A DNA stretch of 64,000 nucleotides, taken from NCBI GenBank assembly GCA_964464145.1, contig CAYXFB010000004.1:6526-70525 (forward strand), given 5' to 3'. The DNA comes from UBA5399 sp964464145 (GTDB lineage: Bacteria; Bacillota; Clostridia; Christensenellales; Christensenellaceae). A program made the translations under genes and the position numbers. Under the pieces are notes generated by a model. It ran no database searches. It saw only the letters and a list, made by a program, of their open reading frames with translations, and had not been told where the DNA came from. Positions 34,899 to 43,441 of the stretch are shown piece by piece (the stretch's first letter is position 1; each line of letters starts with the position of its first letter).

Positions 34899-36149
34899 TT
34901 ACCAACTTTTTATTATTTTCAGCGCCCTGTCGAAGGCGAATTGAGAGGTGCGGAAGCGAATATTATTTCGTTCGTTATCCGAACGCCTGCCCGAAAGCTC
35001 CAGCTTTAGCACTTCGTTCGTCCTTTCGCTTGATATGCCCACGAACACCGTGCCCACTGGTTTTTCGTCCGTACCGCCGCCCGGGCCCGCTATGCCCGTG
35101 GTGGATATGGCTATGTCCGCTCCGGCCAGCTTGCGCACGCCGTCCGCCATTTCACGCGCGCACTGCTCTGACACCGCGCCCTGCTCGGCCAGCGTTTTTT
35201 CGCTCACGCCCAGCAGCTTCTGCTTTATATCGTTGGCGTACGAGCACACACCGCAGTCAAAAACATCGCTCGCGCCGGGTATCTGCGTTATCTGCTCTGA
35301 AAGCAGCCCGCCCGTGCAGCTCTCCGCCACGGCGATCTTCAGCCCGCGTTCCTTTAGCTGCTCCACCAGCGCCGTTTGCAGGTTTTCCACGTCTATGCCG
35401 TAAATATATTCGCCCAGCACGGCCGATATCTCATCGATCACCGGGTTTATCATGGCAAGGCCGTCCTCCCTGCTGTCCGCCGCCGCCGTAAGCCGCAGCA
35501 TCACCTCGCCCGTCTTTGCGTAGGGCGCGATGGTGGGATTTTTGGCGCTTTTCATCATATCGTAAAGCATATCCTCCACCTGCGATTCACCTATGCCAAA
35601 CATGCGAATACTGCGCGAAACAAGCGTTTTATCCGAATATTTCATGAGATACGGCACCACGCAATTGTCGAACATGGGCTTCATTTCGCGCGGAGGGCCG
35701 GGCAGTAGCACCGCCGTGTGCTTGCCGTCCGTTATGGCAAGGCCGGGCGCCGTGCCCCACCTGTTGGGGAAAATTGTAGCGCCCTTGGGCATTATGGCTT
35801 GCTTCTTGTTGTTCTCCGTCATGGGCTTGCCTATGGAGTCGAAGAACATTGTTATGCTGTCTAGTGAAGCCTGATCCATCTCCATGGGCGCGCCAAAGTA
35901 TTGCGCCACTGTTTCCTTGGTGAGGTCGTCGTAAGTTGGGCCAAGGCCGCCCGTTAAAACCACTATATCCGCGCGGGAAAAGGCCAGATCAAGGCTGCCC
36001 TTGAGGCGGCCGTCATTATCCCCCACCACGCTCTGGTAAAAAACATCTATGCCGAGGTTTGCCAGCTCGCGCGCTATATAAGCCGCGTTCGTGTTCACTA
36101 TATCACCCAGCAAAAGCTCCGTACCCACGCATAAAATCTCTGCTTTCAT
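34899..36149 (-). CDS. cinA: CinA-family protein (nicotinamide-nucleotide amidase / competence-damage)
   Basis: A 416-residue two-domain protein. The N-terminal MoCF-like domain (about 1-170) shows GTELLLGDIVNTNAAYIA and VVLTGGLGPTYDDLT. The C-terminal PncC-type domain (about 255-410) shows VAESCTGGLLSEQIT and STTGIAGPGGGTDEKPVGTV. CinA proteins clean up NMN and pyrophosphorylated nucleotides. Length is typical. It sits 18 bases after the glycosyltransferase and directly before hydE. Confidence 0.93.
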   Translation of the reverse strand: MKAEILCVGTELLLGDIVNTNAAYIARELANLGIDVFYQSVVGDNDGRLKGSLDLAFSRADIVVLTGGLGPTYDDLTKETVAQYFGAPMEMDQASLDSITMFFDSIGKPMTENNKKQAIMPKGATIFPNRWGTAPGLAITDGKHTAVLLPGPPREMKPMFDNCVVPYLMKYSDKTLVSRSIRMFGIGESQVEDMLYDMMKSAKNPTIAPYAKTGEVMLRLTAAADSREDGLAMINPVIDEISAVLGEYIYGIDVENLQTALVEQLKERGLKIAVAESCTGGLLSEQITQIPGASDVFDCGVCSYANDIKQKLLGVSEKTLAEQGAVSEQCAREMADGVRKLAGADIAISTTGIAGPGGGTDEKPVGTVFVGISSERTNEVLKLELSGRRSDNERNNIRFRTSQFAFDRALKIIKSW

Positions 36150-36167
36150 AAAAAAACTCTCTCCTGT

Positions 36168-37088
36168 TTATCCGTATATTATCTGCGCCGCCTTGCGGTA
36201 CATACCGCTTTTGAAAAAGCCGCCGCGCGAAAGCGCAAAAAAGCGCTTCGCCATGCCCAGCGAGCCTATGGCGACATAGCTTTGTAACATTGTTTTGTTC
36301 TCTTCGTTCAGGCGACCCTTGTATGCCTCGTAAAAGGCGGCGGCCTGCGCGTATGTATCCTTTATGGAAGAGCGAATGCCCGCCTTATCCTTCAGCTTTT
36401 CGCCAATATATTCGCCTGAGGAAACATCCTTCGCGCCCACCTGATTTTCCCCGTGCTGGCGGTATACCACCGTGGCTCCGGGGTAATACAGCACCTGCCC
36501 GAAGGCCGCCGCCGTTAGGGCCATCCACCAGTCGTGCATGAGTGCCGCTTCGCTGGGCACAATAAGCTCTCTTAGCGCGCGGTTTATTGCCATTGTGCAG
36601 CCTGTAACATTGTTTTGCGCCAGCAATCTGTTCAAGGTGTGGTAGCCGGGGTTCAGCTTTTGCATACGCATGAGCGAGCGGTTCAGCACCTTCATCTCGC
36701 CGTTGGCCACTGCAAGATCGGTGTGCACCAAAAGAGGCGTTTTTTTGCCATACTCCTGCTCTCCGTCCCGCAGGCAGCCTATTGAACGCTCCACCTTTTG
36801 CTTGCTCCACATATCGTCCTGATCGCAAAACATTGTGTAGTCCGCAGTGCTGCGGCTGAGCAGCTCAAAAAAATTGTTTTTCGCGCTGCCCGTAGGCTCC
36901 CCTTCTATTATGCGGAAACGTTTGTTATAGCGTTCCGCGTATTTTTTCAGTATATCCTGCGTACCGTCGGTAGAGCCGTCGTCACGCGCTATTATATCGA
37001 AGGCTTGATCGGTTTGCAAAAACAGAGAGATAAGCTGTTCCTCCAAATATTTGCTCCCGTTGTACGTGGCCAGCAATATGTCCGTCAT
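36168..37088 (-). CDS. Family 2 glycosyltransferase, rhamnosyltransferase-like
   Basis: A 306-residue GT-A glycosyltransferase. MTDILLATYNGSKYLEEQ and IARDDGSTDGTQDIL form the nucleotide-sugar site, and MFCDQDDMW near residue 88 is the DXD-like metal motif. The C-terminal helices resemble GT2 rhamnosyl/alpha-L transferases that add sugars to surface polysaccharide. No other polysaccharide genes are nearby. It is first in a three-gene operon with cinA and hydE, an unusual combination. Confidence 0.82.
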   Translation of the reverse strand: MTDILLATYNGSKYLEEQLISLFLQTDQAFDIIARDDGSTDGTQDILKKYAERYNKRFRIIEGEPTGSAKNNFFELLSRSTADYTMFCDQDDMWSKQKVERSIGCLRDGEQEYGKKTPLLVHTDLAVANGEMKVLNRSLMRMQKLNPGYHTLNRLLAQNNVTGCTMAINRALRELIVPSEAALMHDWWMALTAAAFGQVLYYPGATVVYRQHGENQVGAKDVSSGEYIGEKLKDKAGIRSSIKDTYAQAAAFYEAYKGRLNEENKTMLQSYVAIGSLGMAKRFFALSRGGFFKSGMYRKAAQIIYG

Positions 37089-37132
37089 ATCACCCTGTAC
37101 CTTTCCATGTCAGATTCACCGATATATTATAA

Positions 37133-37165
37133 CACAAAAGGGGCGAACATTCATCCGTCCGCCCC
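37133..37165 (-). terminator. Terminator after rubrerythrin
   Basis: GGGGCGGAC / GTTCGCCCC stem (one mismatch) on the minus strand, followed by CTTTTGTG, about 35 bases after the stop. Confidence 0.65.
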
Positions 37166-37198
37166 ATACCGTCCCGAAAACTGCGACAGTATTTTTTA

Positions 37199-37741
37199 TC
37201 AGAAATTATCTTCCATAAGCTGGAAATATGCCTTGGGATGCTGGCATACCGGGCATTTTTCCGGAGCCTTCTTGCCCTTGTGCAGATGTCCGCAGTTTCC
37301 GCACTGCCAAATCACATCTTCGTCCCGCTCAAACACTTTTCCCGTTTCAATGTTTTCGCGCAGCTTGTTGTAGCGCCCCTCGTGCACGGCTTCAACAGCT
37401 CCCGCGCCCGCAAATTCTCTTGCTATGTCCTCAAAACCCTCTTCCTTGGCTATAGCGGCAAAGCCGGGGTACATCTCTGTGGTCTCGTAATGCTCGCCCG
37501 CTGCCGCTTCCTTTAGGTTGGCGATGGTGTCCGGCACTTTTCCGCCGTGCAGCCACTTAAACCAAAGCTCCGCGTGCTCCTTTTCGTTGTTTGAGGTCTC
37601 CATGAATATGTTGCTTATCTGCACATATCCGTCCTTCCTGGCCTGCGAAGAATAATAACGATACTTCATGCTGGCCATAGACTCGCCCGCAAAAGCGTCC
37701 TGCAAGCACTTTTCCGTCTTTGTTCCCTTCAAATCTTTCAT
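37199..37741 (-). CDS. rbr: Rubrerythrin
   Basis: A 180-residue peroxide-reducing protein of anaerobes. The four-helix diiron domain shows the ExxH and Glu ligands (FAGESMASMKYRYY, NNEKEHAELW, EAVHEGRY). The C-terminal rubredoxin-like domain has CGNCG and CPVC to bind one iron. The start at 37741 follows GGGAGA. An in-frame extension to 37792 is not needed by the family. It follows purB with a 72-base gap and no visible terminator, so they may be cotranscribed. Confidence 0.94.
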   Translation of the reverse strand: MKDLKGTKTEKCLQDAFAGESMASMKYRYYSSQARKDGYVQISNIFMETSNNEKEHAELWFKWLHGGKVPDTIANLKEAAAGEHYETTEMYPGFAAIAKEEGFEDIAREFAGAGAVEAVHEGRYNKLRENIETGKVFERDEDVIWQCGNCGHLHKGKKAPEKCPVCQHPKAYFQLMEDNF

Positions 37742-37813
37742 AAATAAATTCTCCCGTTCTATCAAAATTACGTTAAAACGCGTACCATCCATTTATAAAC
37801 GATTTTTGAAAGA

Positions 37814-39244
37814 TTAAACGTTTACCTCGCCCACTAGACCCAGCTTGCCGCTGTTTTCCGCCAGCAGGGGGTCAATTATTTCGCTCAGAAAGAAATCCAC
37901 CTGCTGCTCCGCCATGCCCGTGAAGTTTTCCGGCCGCATCATTTCATCTATTTCAGCAGCATTCATATGGAACGCGCTGTCCGCCTTTATTATATCCAGA
38001 AGATTTTTTTCTTTGCCCTCCGCCTTTCCGCGGCGCGAGGCCTGCATAGAGTATTCGCGTATCTTCTCGTGCAGCTCCTGCCTGTCTCCGCCGCGCTGCA
38101 CCGCCGTCATTAGTATGGTTTCCGTAGCCATGAAGGGCAGCTCCTGCATGATGTGCTTCTCTATAACCTTGCCGTACACCACCAGCCCGTCACATACGTT
38201 CATGTATATATTCAGCACCGCGTCCGCCGCCAGAAACGCCTGCGGCACGGTGAGCCGCTTGTTGGCGCTGTCATCCAGCGTGCGCTCAAACCACTGTGTG
38301 GAGGCCGTTATGGCCGGGTTCACCGCGAGGGATATTATGTATCGCGCGAGGGAGGAAATTCGTTCACAGCGCATGGGGTTGCGCTTGTACGCCATTGCGG
38401 ACGAACCAATTTGCTTGCTTGAAAAAGGTTCCTCCATCTCCTTGAGGTTTTGCAGCAGCCGCATATCGTTAGAGAATTTATACGCGCTCTGCGCAATGGA
38501 GGACAAAAGATCTATAACCAGGCTGTCAAACTTGCGCGAATAGGTTTGGCCTGTCACCGGATATACGCTGCTGTAACCAAGCTTTTCCACCACGCGCGCC
38601 TCAAGCTGGCGCACCTTTTGCGCATCGCCGTCAAACAGCGTCAAAAAGCTGGCCTGCGTGCCCGTTGTCCCCTTCACGCCGCGCAGCTTCACCTGGCTTT
38701 TCACGAACTTTAGCTGCTCGTAGTCCATCAACAGCTCCTGCATCCACAGCGTGGCGCGCTTGCCCACCGTGGTCAATTGCGCGGGCTGGTAGTGCGTGAA
38801 GCCCAGCGTGGGCAGCGCCTTGTACTGCTCCGCGAATTTGGCCAGCAGGCTTATAACGTTCAGCAGCTTGGCCTCTATCAGATCGAGCGCCTCGTCCATT
38901 ACTATTATATCCGTATTGTCTCCCACGTAGCAGCTTGTGGCTCCGAGGTGTATTATTCCCTTTGCGCCGGGGCACTGCTGGCCGTAGGCGTATACATGGG
39001 ACATAACGTCGTGCCGCACCTCGCGTTCGCGCGCCTCGGCCACATCGTAATTTATATCCTCCGCGTGCGATTTTAGCTCCGCCACCTGCTCCGCCGAAAC
39101 GGGCAGACCCATCTCGTGCTCCGCCTCGGCCAGCGCTATCCACAGCCTGCGCCAGGTCTTGAATTTCTTGTCGTCCGAAAAGATGTAGCTCATTTCGCTG
39201 CCCGCGTATCTTGTTATCAATGGATTTTCGTATTTGTCCCGCAT
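37814..39244 (-). CDS. purB: Adenylosuccinate lyase
   Basis: A 476-residue fumarase/aspartase-superfamily enzyme acting twice in purine synthesis (SAICAR and adenylosuccinate cleavage). Seen are IHLGATSCYVGDNTD, TLGFTHYQPAQLTTVGKR with the catalytic His, and the signature loop SSAMAYKRNPMRCERI. The form matches the longer eukaryote-like PurB also found in Clostridia. The start at 39244 follows GCGAGG. Upstream in-frame codons to 39310 lack a site. Confidence 0.94.
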   Translation of the reverse strand: MRDKYENPLITRYAGSEMSYIFSDDKKFKTWRRLWIALAEAEHEMGLPVSAEQVAELKSHAEDINYDVAEAREREVRHDVMSHVYAYGQQCPGAKGIIHLGATSCYVGDNTDIIVMDEALDLIEAKLLNVISLLAKFAEQYKALPTLGFTHYQPAQLTTVGKRATLWMQELLMDYEQLKFVKSQVKLRGVKGTTGTQASFLTLFDGDAQKVRQLEARVVEKLGYSSVYPVTGQTYSRKFDSLVIDLLSSIAQSAYKFSNDMRLLQNLKEMEEPFSSKQIGSSAMAYKRNPMRCERISSLARYIISLAVNPAITASTQWFERTLDDSANKRLTVPQAFLAADAVLNIYMNVCDGLVVYGKVIEKHIMQELPFMATETILMTAVQRGGDRQELHEKIREYSMQASRRGKAEGKEKNLLDIIKADSAFHMNAAEIDEMMRPENFTGMAEQQVDFFLSEIIDPLLAENSGKLGLVGEVNV

Positions 39245-39312
39245 ATAAAACCTCGCTATAAAATTTGTATTTCGTTTATATTTTACTACAACCGCACACG
39301 CCTTGTACACAA

Positions 39313-39335
39313 AAAAAGAGGAGCGTTGCCGCTCC
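39313..39335 (-). terminator. Terminator after the FN3-repeat protein gene
   Basis: GGAGCG/CGCTCC stem with a GCAA loop (minus strand) followed by a CTCTTTTTTT tail. Nearly the same terminator follows rny at 43405-43430. Confidence 0.75.
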
Positions 39336-39357
39336 CCCCGTTTTATCCCGCATACTT

Positions 39358-41049
39358 TTAATATCCATAATAGCCGCCATACACCACCGATGAGGGCGAA
39401 CCGTTCACCCGCGTGCCCGATATCGTTCTGTACGGAATCACTCTGTAATAATACACCACTCCGTACTCAAGATCGTAGTCTGTGAATGTGGAGGTGTTCC
39501 CAAGAATTTTCAGATTCATCCATGTGCCGTTTCGGGAGCGCGCCCACTGCACTATGTAGCCCGAAGCGCCTGCGCTCTTGTTCCAGGTGAGCTCCACACG
39601 CTTGCCCCAGGAATCGGCTCTAAGCCCGGTGACTGCCGCCACAACGGGCCGTGCCTTCACCGTGACGCTGGACGTGCCCTTTGTTATTGAGCTGCCGTTA
39701 TTTTTGTAGGCCACCACCTTGTAATAATAGACCTTGTTTGAGGTGAGGTTTCTATCCGTATAGCTCAGCGTACCGCCGCTTGTCAACTTTTTGAGTGCGG
39801 AAAAGCTGCCGTTCGCGCTGGTTTTTCTGTATACATAATAACCGTCCGCGCCGCTCACCCTGTTCCATGTTATCTTTGCGCTGTTGTAGCCCGCGCTCTT
39901 GGCCGCCACTCCCGTTACGCGGCCTACCGAAGTGGATGCGCCGGGTATCTTTAGCGAAACGGGCGCTGTAAAATCGCTATATTGTGTCGCGCCCGAGGTG
40001 GTCTTGTATGCGCGTATCTTGTAATAATATGTTTTGCCGGGTGTGGCATTTGTGTCCCAGGCGGAAGTTGAGGTGCCGGATTTTGCATCGGCCATGAGCG
40101 TATAATCGCTGCCCGTATCCGCTTTTCTGTATACCTGATAGCCGCTTGCACCTGTTACGCTGTTCCAATTCACCCATACCTGACCGGGGTTTATGTAAGA
40201 CATTTGCGCGCTCAAGCCGGTTGGCGCGGGAAGCGTAACGGACGAGGAGTCCGGCACCTTTATGGAAACGGGCGCGGAAAACTCGCCTCTTATAACATCG
40301 CTGTAGTCATCGTCCCAATATATTATGGAGCAAACCTTGTAATAGTAGGTCATTCCCGGTTGAACTGTTTTATCCAGCAGCCGCGGGTCTTCAAATTCGT
40401 CTATAGTGTCCCATTGCAGATTGAATGTGTACAGCGTGTATGGGCCGTTGGCGCTTGTGGCGCGGTACACATCGGCGTCAAAGCCCATGTTTTGCCAGCC
40501 TATCTCCACCACGTTGGAGGAGCCCGCGCGCATTTTGGCGTATAGGCCTCTGGGGATGGGCAGATCGGGGTCTACACCGCCCTGCGGTACGGTGAAAGTG
40601 ACCGGATTGGTATAGGAACGTTCGCTATCAAGGTTGTAGTAGAGCAGTTGGTAATCATAAGTTATTCCCGGAACCACATTCCTATCCAAAAAGTAACAAT
40701 TATCGCCGTAATCGGATTGCGAAACACCGCCCAAGTCCTTCCAATCGTATTCCCCGCTGACGGAGCGGAATACCACAACATAGTCATGCCCGCCGCTCTT
40801 CCAGCCAAACTCCACAACGTTTTGCTCGCCCGCGCGCATCTTGGCGTACAGTCCGGCGGGGGCTGGCAGTGCCGCAGCGCCTACCTCCGGCTCGACTGGC
40901 TGCTCCGGTATATCCTCCGGCAGGGCGGCGGCGGGTTCGTCCGCTATCTGCGCGCCGTCAACAGCAACATCAGCCGCGACAGCTATGCCCTGCAAAGCAA
41001 ATATCGCCACCAATAAAATCGTCACAGTCATGATGATAAATTTTTTCAT
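39358..41049 (-). CDS. Secreted protein of five fibronectin type III domains
   Basis: A 563-residue extracellular protein. A signal peptide (about 1-26, ending VAA) and a Pro/Glu-rich spacer are followed by five FN3 units starting near 60, 166, 274, 371 and 463. Each opens with L-x-A-P-x-G-L or V-T-G-L and contains YYYKV or a variant before the last strand. The first two share GLYAKMRAG, so they arose by duplication. It ends in GYYGY with no wall anchor. An AGGAGG site precedes the ATG. The role is probably adhesion or carbohydrate contact, which is inference. Confidence 0.78.
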   Translation of the reverse strand: MKKFIIMTVTILLVAIFALQGIAVAADVAVDGAQIADEPAAALPEDIPEQPVEPEVGAAALPAPAGLYAKMRAGEQNVVEFGWKSGGHDYVVVFRSVSGEYDWKDLGGVSQSDYGDNCYFLDRNVVPGITYDYQLLYYNLDSERSYTNPVTFTVPQGGVDPDLPIPRGLYAKMRAGSSNVVEIGWQNMGFDADVYRATSANGPYTLYTFNLQWDTIDEFEDPRLLDKTVQPGMTYYYKVCSIIYWDDDYSDVIRGEFSAPVSIKVPDSSSVTLPAPTGLSAQMSYINPGQVWVNWNSVTGASGYQVYRKADTGSDYTLMADAKSGTSTSAWDTNATPGKTYYYKIRAYKTTSGATQYSDFTAPVSLKIPGASTSVGRVTGVAAKSAGYNSAKITWNRVSGADGYYVYRKTSANGSFSALKKLTSGGTLSYTDRNLTSNKVYYYKVVAYKNNGSSITKGTSSVTVKARPVVAAVTGLRADSWGKRVELTWNKSAGASGYIVQWARSRNGTWMNLKILGNTSTFTDYDLEYGVVYYYRVIPYRTISGTRVNGSPSSVVYGGYYGY

Positions 41050-41180
41050 TTTTGTCTGCCTCCTATGTTAACTCAACTTTCATTATAGTACGTTTCAAAT
41101 AGCGAAAAAAATGGAGAAAATACATATTGATTTGTATAATATTAATAAAATCTGTCCGCAAGCCATGCTATAAAAGACTT

Positions 41181-41202
41181 GCCTGCGCACACAAACGCAG
41201 GC
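41181..41202 (-). terminator. Terminator after the LRR-FN3 protein gene
   Basis: Perfect 7-bp GC-rich stem GCCTGCG/CGCAGGC with an 8-base loop, followed on the minus strand by AAGTCTTTTAT, about 80 bases after the stop. Confidence 0.55.
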
Positions 41203-41280
41203 CTTCTGTTCATTTGCAATATAGGACAGGGATTTCTACTTTATCGAAAGGTTAAGCTGTGTCTCTCCCGTGATGTCATA

Positions 41281-43287
41281 TCATTTCACTTTGACCGTGG
41301 CGGGCGTGGCCATGCCTGTGCCCTTCACCTTGCTGCCGCCCACGCTGCGGTAAGCCGTTACTTTATAGTAATATGTATTGCCGCTCGTGAGGTTCGTGTT
41401 TGTCCACGATGTGGTGGAGCCGCTCGTTATGGTTTTAAGCAGCGTGTAGCCGCTTTCCTTACTTGCCGAACGGTATATAAGATAACCGTTTGCGCCCTCC
41501 ACCTTGCCCCATTGCAGCGTTGCGCAGCGCACCGCATTGCTGGCCGCCTTGAGCGAGGCTGTGCGCGCGGGTATGGGCTTGGCCGAGACCGGCCCGGCAG
41601 ACGCGCTCTTTAGCGTTGCGCCCGTAGATTTATCATAGGCCGCCACTTTATAGTAATATATTTTGCCGCAGACTAGGTTTTTGTCTGTATAGCCGGTGGT
41701 CGCCGCGCCCGCGATCGTTTTTATCAGCTTATATGTGCCCGTTTTGCTCTCTGCGCGGTACACATAATAGCCCTGCGTGTTTGCCGAGGTATTCCAACTC
41801 ACCCGAACGCTGCTGTAGCCCGCGCTGGCCGCCTTCAATCCGCTTGGCGTGGCTGGCTTTGCGGGCGTGCTCTGCACCGCCTGAAACTTTATATTGTTCG
41901 CTCTGGCATAGCCTTCCGCGTAAGAGCCCGCCGCCCCCTTTATAACCATGGTGCCGAGCGGGCAACCACGAAAGGCCATCGTGCCTATTATCGTGACGCT
42001 GGCGGGTATGGTTATCTCGCCAAGCTGGCTGCAATCCTCGAAGGCTCTGTCGTAAATGGCCGTTACCGTGCCGGGCAGCATGACCTTTTTGAGGCTGCGG
42101 CACTTCTGAAATGCCAGCTGCTGTATGCTTTTTACGCCGCTTTCCACCGTAACCTCGGACAAATTACCGTTTCCCGCGAAGGCCATATAGCCCACATCGG
42201 CCACGCCGCCGGGTATGTTCACGCTGGTGAGTCCGCAATTTTCGAAGGCGCGGGAGCCTATGGTTTTTATTGTGGGCGGCAGGTACAGGCTGCCTATGGT
42301 GTTGCCGCTGAACATACTGTCGCCTATCACCGTCGCGCCCGAGTTTATTTTAAGCGTTTTTATGCCGCAATCCTTGAATGCGCTGCTGCCAACGGTGCGC
42401 AATGTACCGGGCAGCGTGAGGCTGGGTATATTCACTCCGTTGAACGCGTTCGCGCCTATGCCGGTCACGCCCTCCTCGAATGTAAACCTCTTGTTCGCGC
42501 CGCGCACGCTGTAAAATGCGCTTTCGCCTATTGTGCGCATGCTGGCGGGTATGTTTATTTCGTCTATATAGCTGTTTGAAAAGGCTTGCGCGCCGATTGA
42601 AGCCACCGTTCCCGGCAGGGTGACCTTCGTAAGGTAGGAGGAAGCGCCAAAGAAGGCCTTTTCCTCTATGGAAGTCACGCCGTTTGGCACGGTGTAGGCC
42701 GTACCCGCGCCGCTTGGCTTTTCATTGGGATAGCATATGAGCTTTTTGCCCGCCTTATCCAGCAGCACGCCGTCTACAGAAGAAAAGTTCGTGTTTGCCG
42801 CGTCCACCGTGATAGATTTTAGATCCTCACACAGCCGGAACGCGCCCCAGCCCATCATTTTTACGGTGGACGGAAGCTTTACATTGCCGCAAAACAGCAG
42901 GCAGTCGTCGGCCAGCGCCGAAACGGTCTTTCCGTCCAGCGCGGGCGGTACGATCACCGTGTCAAAATACGTTTTCATGCTGCTGAAGGATGCGTTCATG
43001 CCCGTTACCGTCACTGTGCCATCCGCGTTGTCTCTGTACCTAAAGCTGTATTTGCCCTCGGGCACCACCGTTTCACCAGCCGCGCTAGGCGAGCTGGCTT
43101 CCGCCACGACTTCCTGCTCTGCCGGCTGCTCCGGCACTGCCTCTGGCGGTATTTCCTGCGCAGAAAACTCTACGGTTTGCTGATCTTCGGGAATTTCGGG
43201 CGCCTCCTCGGCAAATGCCGCGCTAAAAGGCGTTAAAACAAGCAAAACTGCAATAAGGAACGGTAATATTTTTCTTGCTGCTCTCAT
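41281..43287 (-). CDS. Secreted BspA-type leucine-rich-repeat protein with two FN3 domains
   Basis: A 668-residue extracellular protein. The signal peptide (about 1-26, AFA-EE) is followed by a Glu/Pro-rich spacer. LRR_5 (Treponema/BspA type) repeats of about 23 residues at about 95-460 have the pattern IG-xx-AF-xxC-xL-xx-V-x-IP. Two FN3 domains (about 482-570 and 575-665) end the protein. Such proteins bind host or microbial surfaces in gut and oral bacteria. No anchor motif is present. An AGGAGGG site precedes the ATG. Architecture parallels the two other secreted FN3 proteins nearby. Confidence 0.85.
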   Translation of the reverse strand: MRAARKILPFLIAVLLVLTPFSAAFAEEAPEIPEDQQTVEFSAQEIPPEAVPEQPAEQEVVAEASSPSAAGETVVPEGKYSFRYRDNADGTVTVTGMNASFSSMKTYFDTVIVPPALDGKTVSALADDCLLFCGNVKLPSTVKMMGWGAFRLCEDLKSITVDAANTNFSSVDGVLLDKAGKKLICYPNEKPSGAGTAYTVPNGVTSIEEKAFFGASSYLTKVTLPGTVASIGAQAFSNSYIDEINIPASMRTIGESAFYSVRGANKRFTFEEGVTGIGANAFNGVNIPSLTLPGTLRTVGSSAFKDCGIKTLKINSGATVIGDSMFSGNTIGSLYLPPTIKTIGSRAFENCGLTSVNIPGGVADVGYMAFAGNGNLSEVTVESGVKSIQQLAFQKCRSLKKVMLPGTVTAIYDRAFEDCSQLGEITIPASVTIIGTMAFRGCPLGTMVIKGAAGSYAEGYARANNIKFQAVQSTPAKPATPSGLKAASAGYSSVRVSWNTSANTQGYYVYRAESKTGTYKLIKTIAGAATTGYTDKNLVCGKIYYYKVAAYDKSTGATLKSASAGPVSAKPIPARTASLKAASNAVRCATLQWGKVEGANGYLIYRSASKESGYTLLKTITSGSTTSWTNTNLTSGNTYYYKVTAYRSVGGSKVKGTGMATPATVKVK

Positions 43288-43404
43288 GGATCTTGCCCTC
43301 CTGAGTTGTCTATACTGATGAGATGAATGTCAAATTCGAGATGTGTATAAATATACTATTATATTTTAACATTATTTGCGCGTGTTAGCAAGCGCGGTAC
43401 AAAA

Positions 43405-43430
43405 CAAAAAGAGGAGCGTTTCCGCTCCCC
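43405..43430 (-). terminator. Terminator after rny
   Basis: GGAGCG-GAAA-CGCTCC stem-loop on the minus strand with a CTCTTTTTG tail, 11 bases after the stop. Confidence 0.8.
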
Positions 43431-43441
43431 TGCTTTGTGCT

